Assembly (NCBI GenBank): GCA_963971285.1 | Contig: OZ020244.1 | Span: 8,060,001-8,124,000 of the forward strand | Direction: 5' to 3' | From: Astropecten irregularis | Taxonomy: Eukaryota; Echinodermata; Asteroidea; Paxillosida; Astropectinidae | DNA: 64,000 nt | In this document: positions 11,701 to 24,904 of the stretch, one piece after another | Layout: each line of letters opens with the position of its first letter | How positions within the stretch are numbered: position 1 is the stretch's first letter | The notes under the pieces: generated by a model | Seen by the model: the letters and a program-made list of their open reading frames with translations, nothing else | Databases searched by the model: none | What the model was told of the DNA's origin: nothing | Translations under genes and position numbers: made by a program

Positions 11701-13379
11701 ACCAGTCGATCACCTCAGATACGTTCTTTGTGTCCTCAACAAACAACATTTCCTCCGTCGAAATCTTGAAAAGTGTTTGCATTTCATTTCTGTGAAAACA
11801 CCAATTATAACACAATAAAGTAAAATGACGTAATTCTCATAACGCGTCGAAGTGATTCGTTCTGATTCCGAAGTCTGCTTAGTTATTCGCAAATTTGTTT
11901 TCATTGTATAGATTGGATTGGGAAAGGGTAGGGTGATGTTTGGAACCTGCAGCCGGTCAAACACTTAATACAGCGGTCAAGTTTTATCTCAAGTTGATGT
12001 TACTTGAGAAACATTCAAAATTGTCAGCAAGATGTTAATTAAGTGCATAATTTTGTCCCTTGACATTTACGTTGAAACAATGATATCTTTACCTCACGGT
12101 TTCTTCAAAGAAGGAATCAGCATCCGTCTCAGATTTGATGGTCTTTAGAACTGAGATGAAATCTTCCTTGGTGAGGTTGCCATCCCATTCTTCTTTACCC
12201 TCGCCATAGGAAGCATCCCTGTCAGACGAAAATAACGGCTGATATAAGTCTTGTAACACAACACGATATAGTCATTTATCAGTTTTATTTGCTCTCTCAG
12301 ACACAAAAATGAAACTGTTTTCACAACCAGATATGACGAAAAGTAAAACATAGTAGGCCTACAATTTGGATAATATGGTTAGCCCCTCTTATGTTATCAA
12401 ATAATTAACCCTATACAGTCATGTACAGGTAAAAGGGTCACCGTCCATATAAACATATTATGCAGAATGCAATAGGATTGTGGAATTAATGATATACAAA
12501 CCACGAAGACGGAAATTATGCTTCAATGGTAAATTATATGACTAGATGGTCAAATTGCGAAGGTTATAATTATTTTACGGGGACCAGGGTTCGAAACAAA
12601 TCGCCCACGGACACATGAGAGACACTGCGATAGGAGTCGTGTTAACCTTGACCCAACAAACTGCTGAATGAGATTTTAATTAGCAATTATCAAATAAATA
12701 GTATGTTCCCATGAACAAAATTGTTTATTATACTATTATCTACATGTGAACCATAATGTTCTTACCACGCCAAAGCACAAATGAGGTCGTTTTTTCCACC
12801 AGCATGGATCTCCTTGGTGAGCTGGACCAGCCTCTGCTTATGCTCACACAACCTTCTTTTCACCCTCTGTTTACACTGGGCCCTTACATGGGCTTCACCA
12901 GCAGCAGCTATATTGGAAATCATGTTTGTGGTTGTTTCTTTGTTTTGCTTAGGGCCATTTCGTAGAACTTGCTGGTTATGTAGCTCATTAGGTTGGCCAA
13001 CCAAAGCAGCCGTGCAAGCATTTGTGAAAAAATCCCGCAATTCATACAATTTGGCATTGAAGTCGTCAAGATTATGAACATACGTCCGTAATTGATCTTC
13101 GCTATCCCTTAAATGCCCGCCACCAAGTATAAGTGTAGTAAAACAGAGAACACTAATGTGGGTACGGCAATTATTCCTGCCAGAAGATATAACTTCGTCC
13201 TGTACCAGAATACCGTTTTGATTGAAAAATTTATCAAATGGAGCCCATCCTCGCTGTCCCTTTCGGTTGTAAATACCAATAAATTTTAAACACTGTTCAG
13301 ATTCGAGGAAGAACTTTCCGTTCTGAACTACATACGGAATAAAACACCTTGGCCAGCCAAACTGGCCTGTATGCGCCAT
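8756..13379 (-). CDS. five-exon BRCT-domain protein, 983 aa, otherwise unrecognised
   Basis: I join five exons by canonical splice sites: 13379-12766, 12218-12093, 11789-10995, 10463-9162 and 8870-8756. All four introns are GT-AG and interrupt codons after the second base; the joined frame is open for 983 codons. The ATG lies in a strong ACCATGG context. Residues about 823-907 look like a BRCT domain (hydrophobic MFVGRL strand, HGGRV loop, later LRIVSESLLLD helix), usually a phosphoprotein or DNA-damage interaction module. An acidic Glu-rich stretch (about 785-815) precedes it. Before that, a conserved-looking STEQGERSHY...TRGGGR segment (about 719-745) recalls transposon-linked proteins, but I cannot name the family. 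The short last exon is basic (RKHRR). It lies between the kinase and PolB1 on the same strand. Function is unknown; replication or repair is only suggested by BRCT and context. Confidence 0.7.
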
Positions 13380-15382
13380 GGTCCTACCATGGAGGAAGGA
13401 AATAGGGGCCTACATTGTTCTAAATATCAACAGGTATAGGCCCTACAATTACAAAGTTGGCCGATAGTGACTTTATAAAATAATTAGTTATTTACTTTCG
13501 GTCAATGCCTAATCACTGATATCTTTTTCTCTAGAACACTTAACATTTCGAAATTAGAGTGAATGTTGATAAAATACTGTTCAATGTGGCTGTTTTGTGG
13601 AGAAGTGAACGAGCAGTCTACTATGGCATGTCAGTACAAGCAAAATGTAAGTGAACTACTGATTATAGCGTTTAGACTAGACACAGCCAATACACTACAG
13701 GATTCAGAAAGCATGTACATGTACTGTAAAGAGAGAAGTGACCACAGGGCTAGTACTAGGAGGTTGCTTACTGGTCTGTGGTTTACACATACCGCTGTAC
13801 TGACGTATGCCTACTTATGCTAGCATAGGGCCCAACTGGGTATGCGGTGACCTTCGGGAAAGCAATGTTGATTGGTTCATATGTGTTGGCAAGTACTATA
13901 TGGCTGTGTGTTCTATAGGCACTCGGTTGACAGGTATAAATTACAAACCAACTATTCCTAACCACAAACTGCTCTTATGGGGGCAGTGAAGTCCCTTGGG
14001 CACTTACGCTCATTAGGTTTGAGCCTCAGAAACTGAGGTTCGAGAGCGTGACATTAGACTGGGCTCGTTCTCGTAATGACATATAAGCTACATTTTAGGT
14101 TATACGACGAGAAAAAACACTCCGAGATAACTCTCGATTCAATGTATTCATTCTGACATCTATCAATATTTATTAGAATGTACGCTGATTAAAATGTGTA
14201 TCATTAATGAACACAATTAACATCTCATACGGTTACAAAGCTTATAAAACATAACGTTGTGTAGACCTTTCTTTTGTGTACAAATACTGGCATGCTGGTT
14301 GGAAATGTTTCCTTCCTCAATGGTATGGGCATCCAAATGTAGCAAATCATTTCATTTTCTTGACAGACGGCGTGACCAAATTCCAAATTTGTACAAACTT
14401 TCCATAGCTGTACAAATACATACCATCATTGCTTGTGTTGTTTCCATTACATTCATCAACATCTTTCAATGTTTATGAAACGTTGTGTTTAAATTGTGGT
14501 TATTTTTTTATGCCTGTCTTTGACGGCTCGCCATAATTTTCGCCATGTTGGTTGGCCAAAACTTTGGCTGTGACGTTGCAAAAGAAACATCTACACGCCT
14601 TAGTCATTATCAAACTTATGCATGTTACACAATGAACATTGTACAGAGAAGGATGGGTACTCACAATGCTCTTTTGTTTCAAAACAGTAGGCCCTAACTT
14701 AAATACATTGACATTTTAATTACATTTAACATTCTTTACTGCTTGAATATTGCTAAACGTTTTAACTATTACATGCATATCGAACAGCTTCTTCAAGATT
14801 TGTATGAAGTTTCAATTTTGTAAAGATATGTGTACATGTCATCGTTTCAGAATTTCTTTTTAATTATAAGATGAAAGAAATTAAAGCACAAAGATACTTT
14901 AAGTTCCGATAACCTGTACAGAAATGCAAAAACAAAATCAAATGCTAACGAAACAAAATAAGGGTAAGTCACATTGCTAAGCCGCTAACTACATTATACG
15001 TTACAATAATAATAAACAAACTCTCTTGTCCAATACAAACACTGTTAATTTCTATACTGGAAACATATAATTAGTGTATTGATAACATGATAAACCTAAC
15101 AAACGTTTAATCAAACGTCCAGTCATTGTTCATAATTACACCAGAAAAATAAGATAGCGTTTGATCATTCCTTATATCAGACGACTGTAATGTAAAGCGT
15201 TTCATGTGGGAAAATTGATTTAAACCAGGTTTAAGTTATTCTTCGCTCATACTGTATAACTCAGATTTACTTTTAACAAGATTGTGTAGGTATATATACA
15301 CGATATAATTATACAGAGCATCACTAGAGTCAGCATGACTGCTTTAGCATAACCCCCAACTGAACATAGGAGTGAGGTAGAT
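13380..15382. other. 2-kb spacer without supported gene
   Basis: Short open frames here have no recognisable motifs and no splice context that links them to the neighbours. The stretch is AT-rich and probably holds the BRCT gene promoter on the left and the PolB1 3' end on the right. Confidence 0.5.
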
Positions 15383-18300
15383 TTAATAACCATAAGGCAC
15401 GGTATCATAGTTGGAAATTGGCACACGTTTAGTGTATACAACCTGGTAAAACTTCTTTTGTGTTTTGGTCTCAATGTTCATAGTTTTCTTGTTACGTGTT
15501 ATTTTGTACGGGTCAACTACCTGAATTTTGAGTGGCTCAATCTCGCGTACCATCTGAGAAATTGCTTCGAAATTGAACAGGAAACCATTGCGGTAATTCA
15601 ACTGATACCACGAACCTTACAGTAAGACAGCTACCTTTGCCAATTTGTATCCATAATTCTTTGGACCACCAGAAGCAAATGTAACAATATGATTGTCGGA
15701 ATCTAATTCATCCGTTAGTTCACCCAGAAAATCACCGGTTTCCGGTTCCCACTGTCCCTCTCGACTCACGTATATAACACTATCTGTGTCATAGTACAAG
15801 ACGCGTTGATCGAGTTTCTCCAAAAGGTCATACAGTTTAAGCCTTGCCTGTGCTGTAGTGTATGCGGCAATGATAACATTAGTCCGTCCAGATGGCTCTA
15901 CAAAGTCTTCGTTGCACTGCCACTGGACTTTCACCATCTCTTCGTTGACAAAGGAGACATCTTGAACTTCCGTATCATCCCGTGTCAGTAGGTCAAAGTA
16001 GTCCACTGGATCGTCAATGTGGGTAGTCTTGCTCATATTGGGACGCTGTCCGAACTTTCCCCAGAAGCTAAGATACAGGGAGAAAAAAGAACAACATCGT
16101 TAGTAGTTGTTTCAAAACATTACCCTTTATGACAACAATGGTAAAAGGCATTTACAGTTAAAAATTTTTTTTTTTTTAAATTAAATGAAGACTATGCGAA
16201 ACAAAAGCTTGGAATAGGTCAGTTTTTTAGCGATGATTTACTTTGAGTGACACAAATGGCATTGCAAAACATCAAGTATACATTCTCCGGTTTATAGGCT
16301 AAAATAGAATTCCAATTATAATTCCAAAATTATGTAGTACCAAATAAAAATAAAGCACACTGAACATAGAATTTAAACAAACTTACCTGTTCAGCATTAG
16401 TTTGGCCAGAGCACGCATACCAGGATTCTTCTTAATGTTGTTCCAGGACAGCTTGATGCCTTCCTTGTCAAAGTACTGCTGGACGTACTGGTGCTTTTGA
16501 TCGTCCGTTTGACACCAAGAGGGCCAATCGCTTGCTTCTTGTTTCAGCTTGAGGAAGGCGTCGACGTACGCTGCAAACAGCCCTCCCTCCTTCGTGTCTG
16601 GATCGTAGACGGCGACCTCATCAAAGTGCCAAACTTCATATATTTTCACCAACCGGTAGCCTTTCTCCAGAGCCTTTTTAAGTTCTAGAGTGACCCATGT
16701 TCCCAAAATAGTGCGTTCATCATCACTATGTGTACAATGAGATTGCATGAGAGATTCACAGCATTTGGAACAGAGCGGGAACATCAACCGTCCAGAAGCT
16801 TTGTAGGGAAGAACGGGGTGGTACAGCCCTCTCGGTGGAAAAACTTTGCATTTAATCAGACCTTCATACTCACTGATATTGACAAAGTTTTCTGTGATGA
16901 TCTTGAGATGCCCTACTGGATATCTGCCGTATTTGTTGATGTATGGATATAAGCTTGTAAAATCAACATACTTTATCTTTTCTCCGGGCTTTGCAGTGTA
17001 GTACATTTTTGTGGCATTAGTGCGACCCCCACATAATGCATCCCGCGGTACCAGGGGAGTTGGAATCTCTAATTCCGATACGAATGCAGCCATTTCTTGG
17101 TTCTGCTTTATCTCTGCGTCATATTCACACTACCATTTCTCGATATAGCGATATCCCTGACTTATTATATAGTCGCGTTTGTCTAACGTTTTTTGATATA
17201 GTTCCTCCATGCTAAGATCATTGAAGGGATGCTTTGTGTCAAGAGCTATACAAGTGTGTCCATGATGGAGGCAACCATGAAACTCTAACACAGTTTTTAC
17301 ATCATTGGCCTCATAGTAGCCATCGGCTTTATAATTGCCAATGTGTTTTTTGCCTTGATTAGCTGCGTGCTGTATGTACTCATTGGTCTGATGAGAGATC
17401 CATTTCAACCACTGAAGAGCTTTGACTGACTGGCGATCATTTGAAGGATAACCCTGAGATGGAATAATTCCAATGGTGTCAGGAGCTAAGTACTTTGTAC
17501 GATACACCAAGTTGCATGCAGAAGCGATAGTTATGCATTTCTGAAAGGGGTCTATCCCAGGATTGCAGTCACTTTTGGTCATCTCCTTAAACAGAGACCG
17601 GAACTGCAGACAGCATCGACGCAAGATATCAACATCCGACCGGCAGTATTTGAGAATTTCCTTCTGGAAATCAAATTCGTCAGTGCGGTTTGCGTCATAC
17701 CATTCCACGAACTTTTCTCTGTTGGATGGTGGCATTCCATCAGGGTTATAGTAATGCATCTCTGGTAGATGGGATGGTACTGCGTCTTGATTCGCTACCG
17801 TATTGAATAGGTGAGGGAAATAACCCTTTGCCAACTCTTTTAGACCAAATGCACCAGGAAGCTTAGAAAGGGCCATTGGAAGAAAATTGAAAGAATCGAT
17901 GAACTTCATTTCGGTAGCTGCAACCACGATGCTCATCACTTTGGCGCCATTGAAAATTACTTCTGGAAGCACTGCATTATCGTACAGGTACCGGAGCACA
18001 AAGTAGGAATCGTATCCTTTGAAATTGTGACACAACACAACTGAACCAGCATTTTCTTCTCTGAACAGCCATTTACAGAAATCCTGACGAGTGTGGGGAC
18101 CGCGGAAGACGTATTCACGGTCTCCACAATGCATACAAGATGTGACTTCACTGCAAAGACATTCGGTGCAGACTTTATGAGCAATGCAAGGGTTTGGTTG
18201 GTGAATACCAGACTCCTGAATACATTCGAAGTCGAAGAAGATGTATGTAGTTATGCCATCATCTTCATCTTTGTTTGAAGACGTACTTTTTTGAAGTTCA

Positions 18301-19721
18301 CTTTTTGCTATTCCCTCTTTAGGACTTTCATCGACGGGCTGCATGAAACAAAGGTGGTCTTGCTGCACATAATCCTTACAGACAGTGCAGTATTTTTCCC
18401 CACAGACGTGTGCTTTGTGTACGTGTTGTTTTACACTAACGAACTTACTGCACTCACGACATCTGTAATACGATTTGCATACCGAGTCAGAAGAAGGTGT
18501 CAATTGTTTTAAATGGTTCTGGTAACAATTAGTACTCTTAAATGACCGGTTGCAGTCAGGACAGTATACCCAATCTTCTTCAACACATTTACCCTGGAAA
18601 CAAAGCTTGCATGTGTTTTCACAACGGTGGTCAAATTTTTTGTTGTAGCCTCTCATGCACTCGGTGCAAAAGTAGCTTCGATTGAGGAAAGCCGGCATAC
18701 TTGTTATGACGTCATAATGCCCTTCGTGATGATACAGACATATCTGCTGACTAGCAGAGGGGCCTCTATATATAATGGCGTTACAGTAGTCTTTAGATGT
18801 GACCATTATTTGATAGTTCGGAAGAACACGTTGAAAGTCCTTGATCTGGTCAATTCCACACTTCTGCAAAGTTACACCTGCCTGGTGATGTAACTCTTCA
18901 GCGAGTGTCTGCTGTAGTTTGCAACCTTTGCGTATTGCTTCCCATTTCTCATGTTTTTCTATTTTAGCCTTACTCGTGACGATGGCTCGTGCGCAACAAA
19001 GGTCGTCTTTATTCACGATCTGAATGATGCACTGTTTTTCCTTCAAAAATCTTTCTAAATCAACGTATTTCTTCTTAAGACCTTTACCACCTTGAGGCAT
19101 GGCTACATGCGTAATGTGTATCTCAAGGGTACCGTCTATGGTAAACTCTTCGTACGACTGCAACACTCTCTCAACCCGCGGGAAGAACCTTTCTGCCGTC
19201 AGATGTTGTTTAGGGATAAATGGTAATGGTATGGGGTAATCAAGCTCAGGATGCACAACTACCATACGGATGAGATCTTGAGGCTCAGCACCCTCAGTTA
19301 CCGTATCAATCAGGCTCTGGAAAACATGATGTAAGGTTGTTAAGACAGAAGCTCGGTCATACATCCCAATCTCGTCGTTAAACTTCACTACGTATTCATG
19401 CCCACGTGTTTTAAACTTTTTCATATTCACTTTCTTCACCCGAGTGACGCGGTAGAGGTGTCGTACATCATCTGATATTCTCGGGCGTTTTGGGGGCGGT
19501 TTTGCAATCTGCGCCGTCGTGTCTTCCAGCGTGCCGTAACCTGTCTGCGTGGTCGTCCCTTCATGCTGAGATATGAGATGCCGTAAATAATTATCTCTTC
19601 TGGCAAACACCTTGCCACACTCGCTGCATTGATGTTGGTTGGCATCGCTGTGACGGGCTCTGTGGCGATTGTAGTTACCACGAGTGTTGAAGGTCTTGTT
19701 ACACACACTACAAGCAAACAT
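15383..19721 (-). pseudogene. PolB1: zinc-finger family-B DNA polymerase, one intron, broken
   Basis: Two N-terminal C2H2 fingers (FACSVC..., HQCSEC...) are followed by a Cys-rich middle region, then 3'-5' exonuclease motifs FDFE (about 497), HNFKGYD (about 566) and YCRSDVDIL (about 692). An FHGC.HHGH segment (about 815) recalls the endonuclease-like insert of Polinton-type polymerases. Motif A is DFTSLYP, motif B spans the intron, motif C is YYDTDS. The intron (16068-16386) has GTAAGT and CTTAG borders. An in-frame TAG lies at 17130-17132 between the insert and motif A, and the frame changes within about 15600-15640 near the C-terminus, which ends in PYGY. The start is the ATG at 19721, right after a possible acceptor. 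The protein family is that of Polintons/adintoviruses and related animal elements. The breaks suggest a decayed gene, unless the TAG is read through. Confidence 0.75.
16068..16386 (-). other. intron inside PolB1, at polymerase motif B
   Basis: The minus strand reads LMLN then AG|GTAAGT at the donor and CTTAG| then the FWGKFGQ codons at the acceptor, so the 319-base intron splits the motif-B helix. Both sides are in the same frame once it is removed. Mobile-element polymerases rarely carry spliceosomal introns, so long residence in a host nucleus or domestication is possible. Confidence 0.75.
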
Positions 19722-20839
19722 CTGTAACGGATTCAAAAGAATATATAATTAAGACTAATGATAATATTCTATTAATATACTTGGCTTGTTAGTATAGCCT
19801 ATAATGTTTAAAAGGCGTACCTCGAATACGGTTATTCAGGTAAACAGAGAAGTAAAATGGAATTGTTCAGACGATTACCGTATATGCTGAAGATAATAAA
19901 CTTATGTAATGTAGAATGGTGTAGGCCCATGCAGGAGATAACGATATGATGCCGACGCCGTCCAACAGTAAAATGATTTAACTGCGAGAGTCTGGCGACT
20001 TGTATAATTGTATTGCGGACGTCGTGTTTTTGCATGATGATCATCGGTCACGTTCTGAGAGAGATAAAAAATCTTCCTCTCTTGGCAAACCAATCATTGT
20101 ACAGTATACACTGTCTTATATTGTACGAGAATCAATTTTTAATACATGGTTCGTTTTATGGGCCAAATGCTTAATGGAACATTCCCTCAAAAATATAATA
20201 ACAATAACTTATTTCACTTATACCTTTGTAAACTACATATTTAGTGTTTGTAAATATTCTAGTTTTAATCATGTTTTATCCGTGTAAGAGTTAAGAAAAA
20301 AACCAAAAATTTATCACCTCCACAAAACATTAGTAATTAAAAGTTAGTGAAATCAAATGCTATTAAAAAGGTTCGTGTTGGTATAACTCTTGCGGACGTC
20401 GCAATAACATAATTATGTATGAAAAGACTAGGATTAGAAAACTTAGAGAAACGTTACAACAAAAACTGCGATCAAAATCTGCACGCTGATTGAAATTGTG
20501 TCTCGCAAACTATACCAAATATTTAAAATTCGATATTAAAACAGAAAATTAATCTCCAAGTTGCCTTAAATGAAAATATGTGGTTTTTATTTAATTGTAA
20601 ACACCTTCGCTATAAACTTTGCTCAATGTTGTTACCCCCTCGATCGGTTCTGCAGTTCAGTCTGTGATTAGGTTGTCTATTTCTGTTTACAATCTGTTTT
20701 TGTTTGTTTGTTTGTGGGGGTATTTGTTTGTCTGTTGTTGTTGGGGTTTGTTTGTGTCAAATTTTATTATTTCTTTTTATTTTAGTGGAGAATACATTTA
20801 CACATAGCAAATGATAAGTGTATAGTTTTAGTTTCAAAG

Positions 20840-20872
20840 AAGCATGCATGCCTATGTTAGGCATGCATGCTT
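20840..20872. repeat. perfect short palindrome (15-bp stem, 3-base loop)
   Basis: AAGCATGCATGCCTA, then TGT, then its exact complement. It is an isolated hairpin with alternating GCATGC words; no gene end lies nearby, so a terminator role is not supported. Confidence 0.7.
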
Positions 20873-23849
20873 AAAGGTCTATATGATGCTTCAGGAAATT
20901 GTTGGATTGGTTCAACTTAATTTCGGCCGCCATTTTTCTTTGCCTTTGGTTGTGACTTAAATATAATCAATTTGAAGCGATCTATTTATAGTTTACATTT
21001 GCATGTAGAATTTTAATACCTACGTGTATCCACTTGCAGTGGAACGTATGACATGTTTCAGGACCACATTCGGGCAAATCCTCTAGGCTATGTATCAAGG
21101 CTGTTTCAACCGAATCAAATAAAATGGTAATCATACGCAGTTTCATTGCATACAATAAGACCATCCCCCAAAACCAAAGTAACGGAAGGTAAAATGAAAT
21201 AAAAACTGCGGTCAAACTTAAAATATGCAAATATTGATGTTGTTTTTCTTTTCTTTTGTTTTTTAATCCATTCTGAATTATTAAGGTCTGATGAAAAACC
21301 TTTGACACTCTTGCACTAGTACAAATGTGTCCTCGAACTAATCACTTGAGGACAAGAAATGTTGTGTGTGTTGTTTTATTTGTTTTCATTTCGTTTGTTT
21401 ATCTTTTTATGCCGTTTTTAGTATTTAGTTTGTTCGATTTTATCCGTAGAATCTATTGCCAAGGCTTATATTCGTCAAATGATGGAAATAATCTTGCCAT
21501 TAATAGTAAAACGATAAAAGAAGTAGCATATTAACTTTTGGTTAAATGCTTGGATGTCGATTCGGACACGTTATCTGAGAGCCAGTAATTCGTATAACTG
21601 TATTAGAGCGTCTTTTGTAAACAAGACACAATCGATGCTCCACTAAACTCTATGCATATAATGGCATGTAGGGGGTAGTGCACTCGGGTTGACGGCAAGG
21701 TGAACACAACAAAGAATTTGTTGTCACCCCCATATAGACTCTGAGCTATATAATATGCCATACTGAGAAGGGGGACCGTGAATGTTTAGCTGTTTACACA
21801 TTTTTCTTTGCAGAAATCTTCAGAATATATGTAACATACATATTTTAATGCAAGATATCCGATACTATACATGTACATGTATATACCAATCAGGTATGAA
21901 GCCAAACCTTTAAGCATGGGGACCCTACTTCCACAAAATTTTAATCATGAAATGTACATTGAATTATACGTGTTGCATATTGACACTACTATGATGTAAC
22001 TTTCTCGACCTTAGAATGGTTGGAATAGGGGGGAAGATTGCAGCTATAATGCTGTACGTAAGTGCGTCAAGTTGCATTATTTTAAAATCTCAGCTTATGC
22101 CGACACAATTTGTTGCAATTCATCATCTACCGTTTTTACATCCATTCTTCGACGTAAATAGTGTACCCACATTTACGATATTATATGTTGTGATGTTTCT
22201 AATTGTAATGTTTTGTCAACAAAAGTTACCCATTGGTCTGGAATAAATGTTAAGACGTAACCATAAATTAAGAAATTACGTACGGTTTTATGATGTAGGC
22301 TAACCATGGGGCTAATCAAACCGCGGTGAGACAGCGTACAGAAGACGTATGACTTAAGAAGTGCATGTACAAACTGATTTATTATGTTCATTGTTACCAT
22401 AGACAGATCCATAGATCATCATAATGCAAAGCTAATTACTTGTTCATGTAATTTTTTTTTTAATTCTCATTCAATTCGAATGGTATGATGCTTAGTATAC
22501 TTGGCCTTTTTGTACTGTGATGTGATATATGCATGCCCCATATCATAACTATCTGTATCTGTTTACAATCTGACTGGGAGCAAGGGACAGTCGTATACTC
22601 ATGTACGTACGTAATAGTTCGATCATCTCTGACGGACTGCAAAATGACCCATGCAGTGCAACAAATGGAATATTGATCACGCATCATGATAGGCTATGGC
22701 TATGCAATATGTGCGGTTGGGGTAATTCTTTCATTTATAAATTTAAATAACTAACATAATTCCATAATCTGTTAATACAACTTAAAACTACATATTTCTC
22801 TTTGTGCTGAGCTAACGGAACTTGACACTGGTCATAAAACTGATAAAAGTTGCAGCATATGCTGGGTTGAGATTCAGTCGGCAGTCGATGGTTAATCGCG
22901 ATATTCTGCAACGTGAAATTGACGTCTGCTCCGTAGTTTAAGTGAAGGAAACAAGTATACTAGATGACTCGATGATTTATTGGTGTGCATCCGACGGCTG
23001 TGCATCTAGAAATGATACTGAATTTGATGTTTTTTCAAATCCAGCGCCAATGTTGTGAAGGCAAACGTAACAAGTCCGAACAAGACCAGCGCCATGAATG
23101 GGCAATAGTGATGACTCATCCTAGTGACGTCAGTAATCCGCTTTGGAGTAAACACAATGATTGGTAACTTCCTATTGTCCGAACGGTCATTGCACAACGT
23201 TGTGCAATGTACCGGTATTCCCCCTACACCGGGTCAATGGTGAGACTGTACCATTCATACAGAGCGTTTACCACCGCTGCTCACGCAATAAAACAAAGCC
23301 GTAATAATAAACTCGCTTATTATTTGCCACCAATATTTCCTGGCATTACTTATACATATTTATTTTATTGTATTGTATCGTAGGTCTATAGTATCTTATC
23401 GTATTTATTGGATTTATTTATGTATGAATTTGGGTAGGCTATGACCTCCACTGTATACTCAATATGAGTATACTATAAATAAGGACCTATTTATACATAA
23501 TTAAACAAAAAAATAATAATTAAAAGTATATACCTACGATGAAAATATACCTCTACATTATGTAAATCATATTTTGAAAAGAAAATGGTGTCGTCCAAGC
23601 GTGATCTCACGTGCTGGCTAAGGGAAGCGACAAACAACGGCAAGGTGTTATACAAGGTATGGTGTTCCACATCTGCCAATGTCGCCTGGCGGGTGGCGCC
23701 TGGCGACATATCAGCAATTTGAAAGTCTAAAACGTCCTCTTTTTGTTTGATAGGTTTTCTTATTTTGATGCATCTCTGGAAAATTTATAGAAAAGTGGTA
23801 AACTCCTATTGAGGTCAACTGAGTTCACTCAGTTCGCCCACTAAATATA

Positions 23850-23906
23850 ACGTGGCGCCTGGCGGGTGGCGCGTGGCGCGTGGCGGGTGGCGCGTGGCGC
23901 GTGGCG
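23850..23906. repeat. GC-rich microsatellite of GTGGCG(C/G) words
   Basis: The words GGTGGCGCGTGGCG repeat about every 7-8 bases; related words occur at 23680-23705. This is a local low-complexity GC island within AT-rich DNA. Confidence 0.7.
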
Positions 23907-24289
23907 GATTCAGAGTGGCATGCATACGGATCGCTGTACAGTGACCTAGTACCTGATTCATATATATTCAATACTCGGCCAAGGGTCGCACCAACCTACG
24001 TTACCTTTAGGGGACGAAGTCTTCATTTCTGAGAGAGTTCTTATCTCTGCAGTTATCTTTAATTCCGTGGATTCAGGCACGCCCTCTCTTGGCCTTTTAT
24101 TTTCAGTTTGTTTGCAATTCTGCATCTCTTTATTTAAGAAGCTTTCTTTAAAGGTAGTATCATACTTTGGTTTTGAAGTACAGATTCATGGGCAAAAATA
24201 TAAAGGAAGATACAGTCACAGTCATCTGTGAAAATATCAGTCCCATGCGGTGCTCACCTTTTGAGAAAATCTTGAAAAATGGCCACAGT

Positions 24290-24495
24290 ATTTCTTAAGT
24301 CTTTTCTCTTTTATTTGTTATCTTTGAAAAGATCAAAAAGATTTTCGGTCCTTGTTTTACTAATTTCTGGATAAATACACCATTTCAGGCGGAAAAATTT
24401 TAAGGGTGGGTTTCTACCAGCACCATCTTCACACCCTGTAAGTTATACGTAATTATGTGAACATTTCTGTTTTGGTTTCTTACAAAGTATGATAG
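24290..24495 (+). repeat. diverged direct repeat, copy 2 (partner at about 1265-1470)
   Basis: Same repeat and orientation as copy 1. A TTTCTACCAGCACCATC stretch follows ATTTTAAGGGTGGG, against TTTCTACCATCATCATC after ATTTTAAGGGTATA in copy 1. It sits downstream of the PolB1 promoter side, so the two copies bracket the four-gene block. Confidence 0.5.
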
Positions 24496-24704
24496 TACCT
24501 TTAATTCTGAGGCTTTGTTTATTTCTGCAGTTGTTTTAAAGGCCGTGTTTGTTTTTATTTCTGAAGCTTTCTTTAATTCTAAGGCTTTGTTGGCTTTTTT
24601 TTATTTCTGCGGTTTTTTTAAGGGTCCGTCCATAAAGTACGTATGCACGAAAGGACAACTTTTTTAACCCCCCCCCTCCCCCTCTGTACGCATGGCGTAC
24701 GCAG

Positions 24705-24904
24705 NNNNNNNNNNNNNNNNNNNNNNNNNNNNNNNNNNNNNNNNNNNNNNNNNNNNNNNNNNNNNNNNNNNNNNNNNNNNNNNNNNNNNNNNNNNNNNNN
24801 NNNNNNNNNNNNNNNNNNNNNNNNNNNNNNNNNNNNNNNNNNNNNNNNNNNNNNNNNNNNNNNNNNNNNNNNNNNNNNNNNNNNNNNNNNNNNNNNNNNN
24901 NNNN
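24705..24904. other. assembly gap (200 N)
   Basis: Exactly 200 undetermined bases, a typical placeholder length, so the true distance is unknown. The gap probably hides the left end of element E2 and part of a neighbouring repeat. Confidence 0.98.

Larger units (their letters stand above)
19740..24704. other. 5-kb region without supported gene
   Basis: I find no gene with recognisable features. Contents that can be named are a perfect 15-bp-stem palindrome at 20840-20872, GC-rich GTGGCG/CGTGGCG microsatellite words at about 23680-23705 and 23850-23906 in otherwise AT-rich DNA, the second copy of the direct repeat at about 24290-24495, and a C-run-rich stretch just before the assembly gap. 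Confidence 0.5.

Noticed and set aside
13563..14682. Several 60-86-aa frames
   Set aside because: Low complexity or unremarkable, no splice context and no motif.
20619..20807. 62-aa hydrophobic frame
   Set aside because: It comes from T/G-rich microsatellite-like text (TTTGTTTGTTTG) and has no supporting signal.
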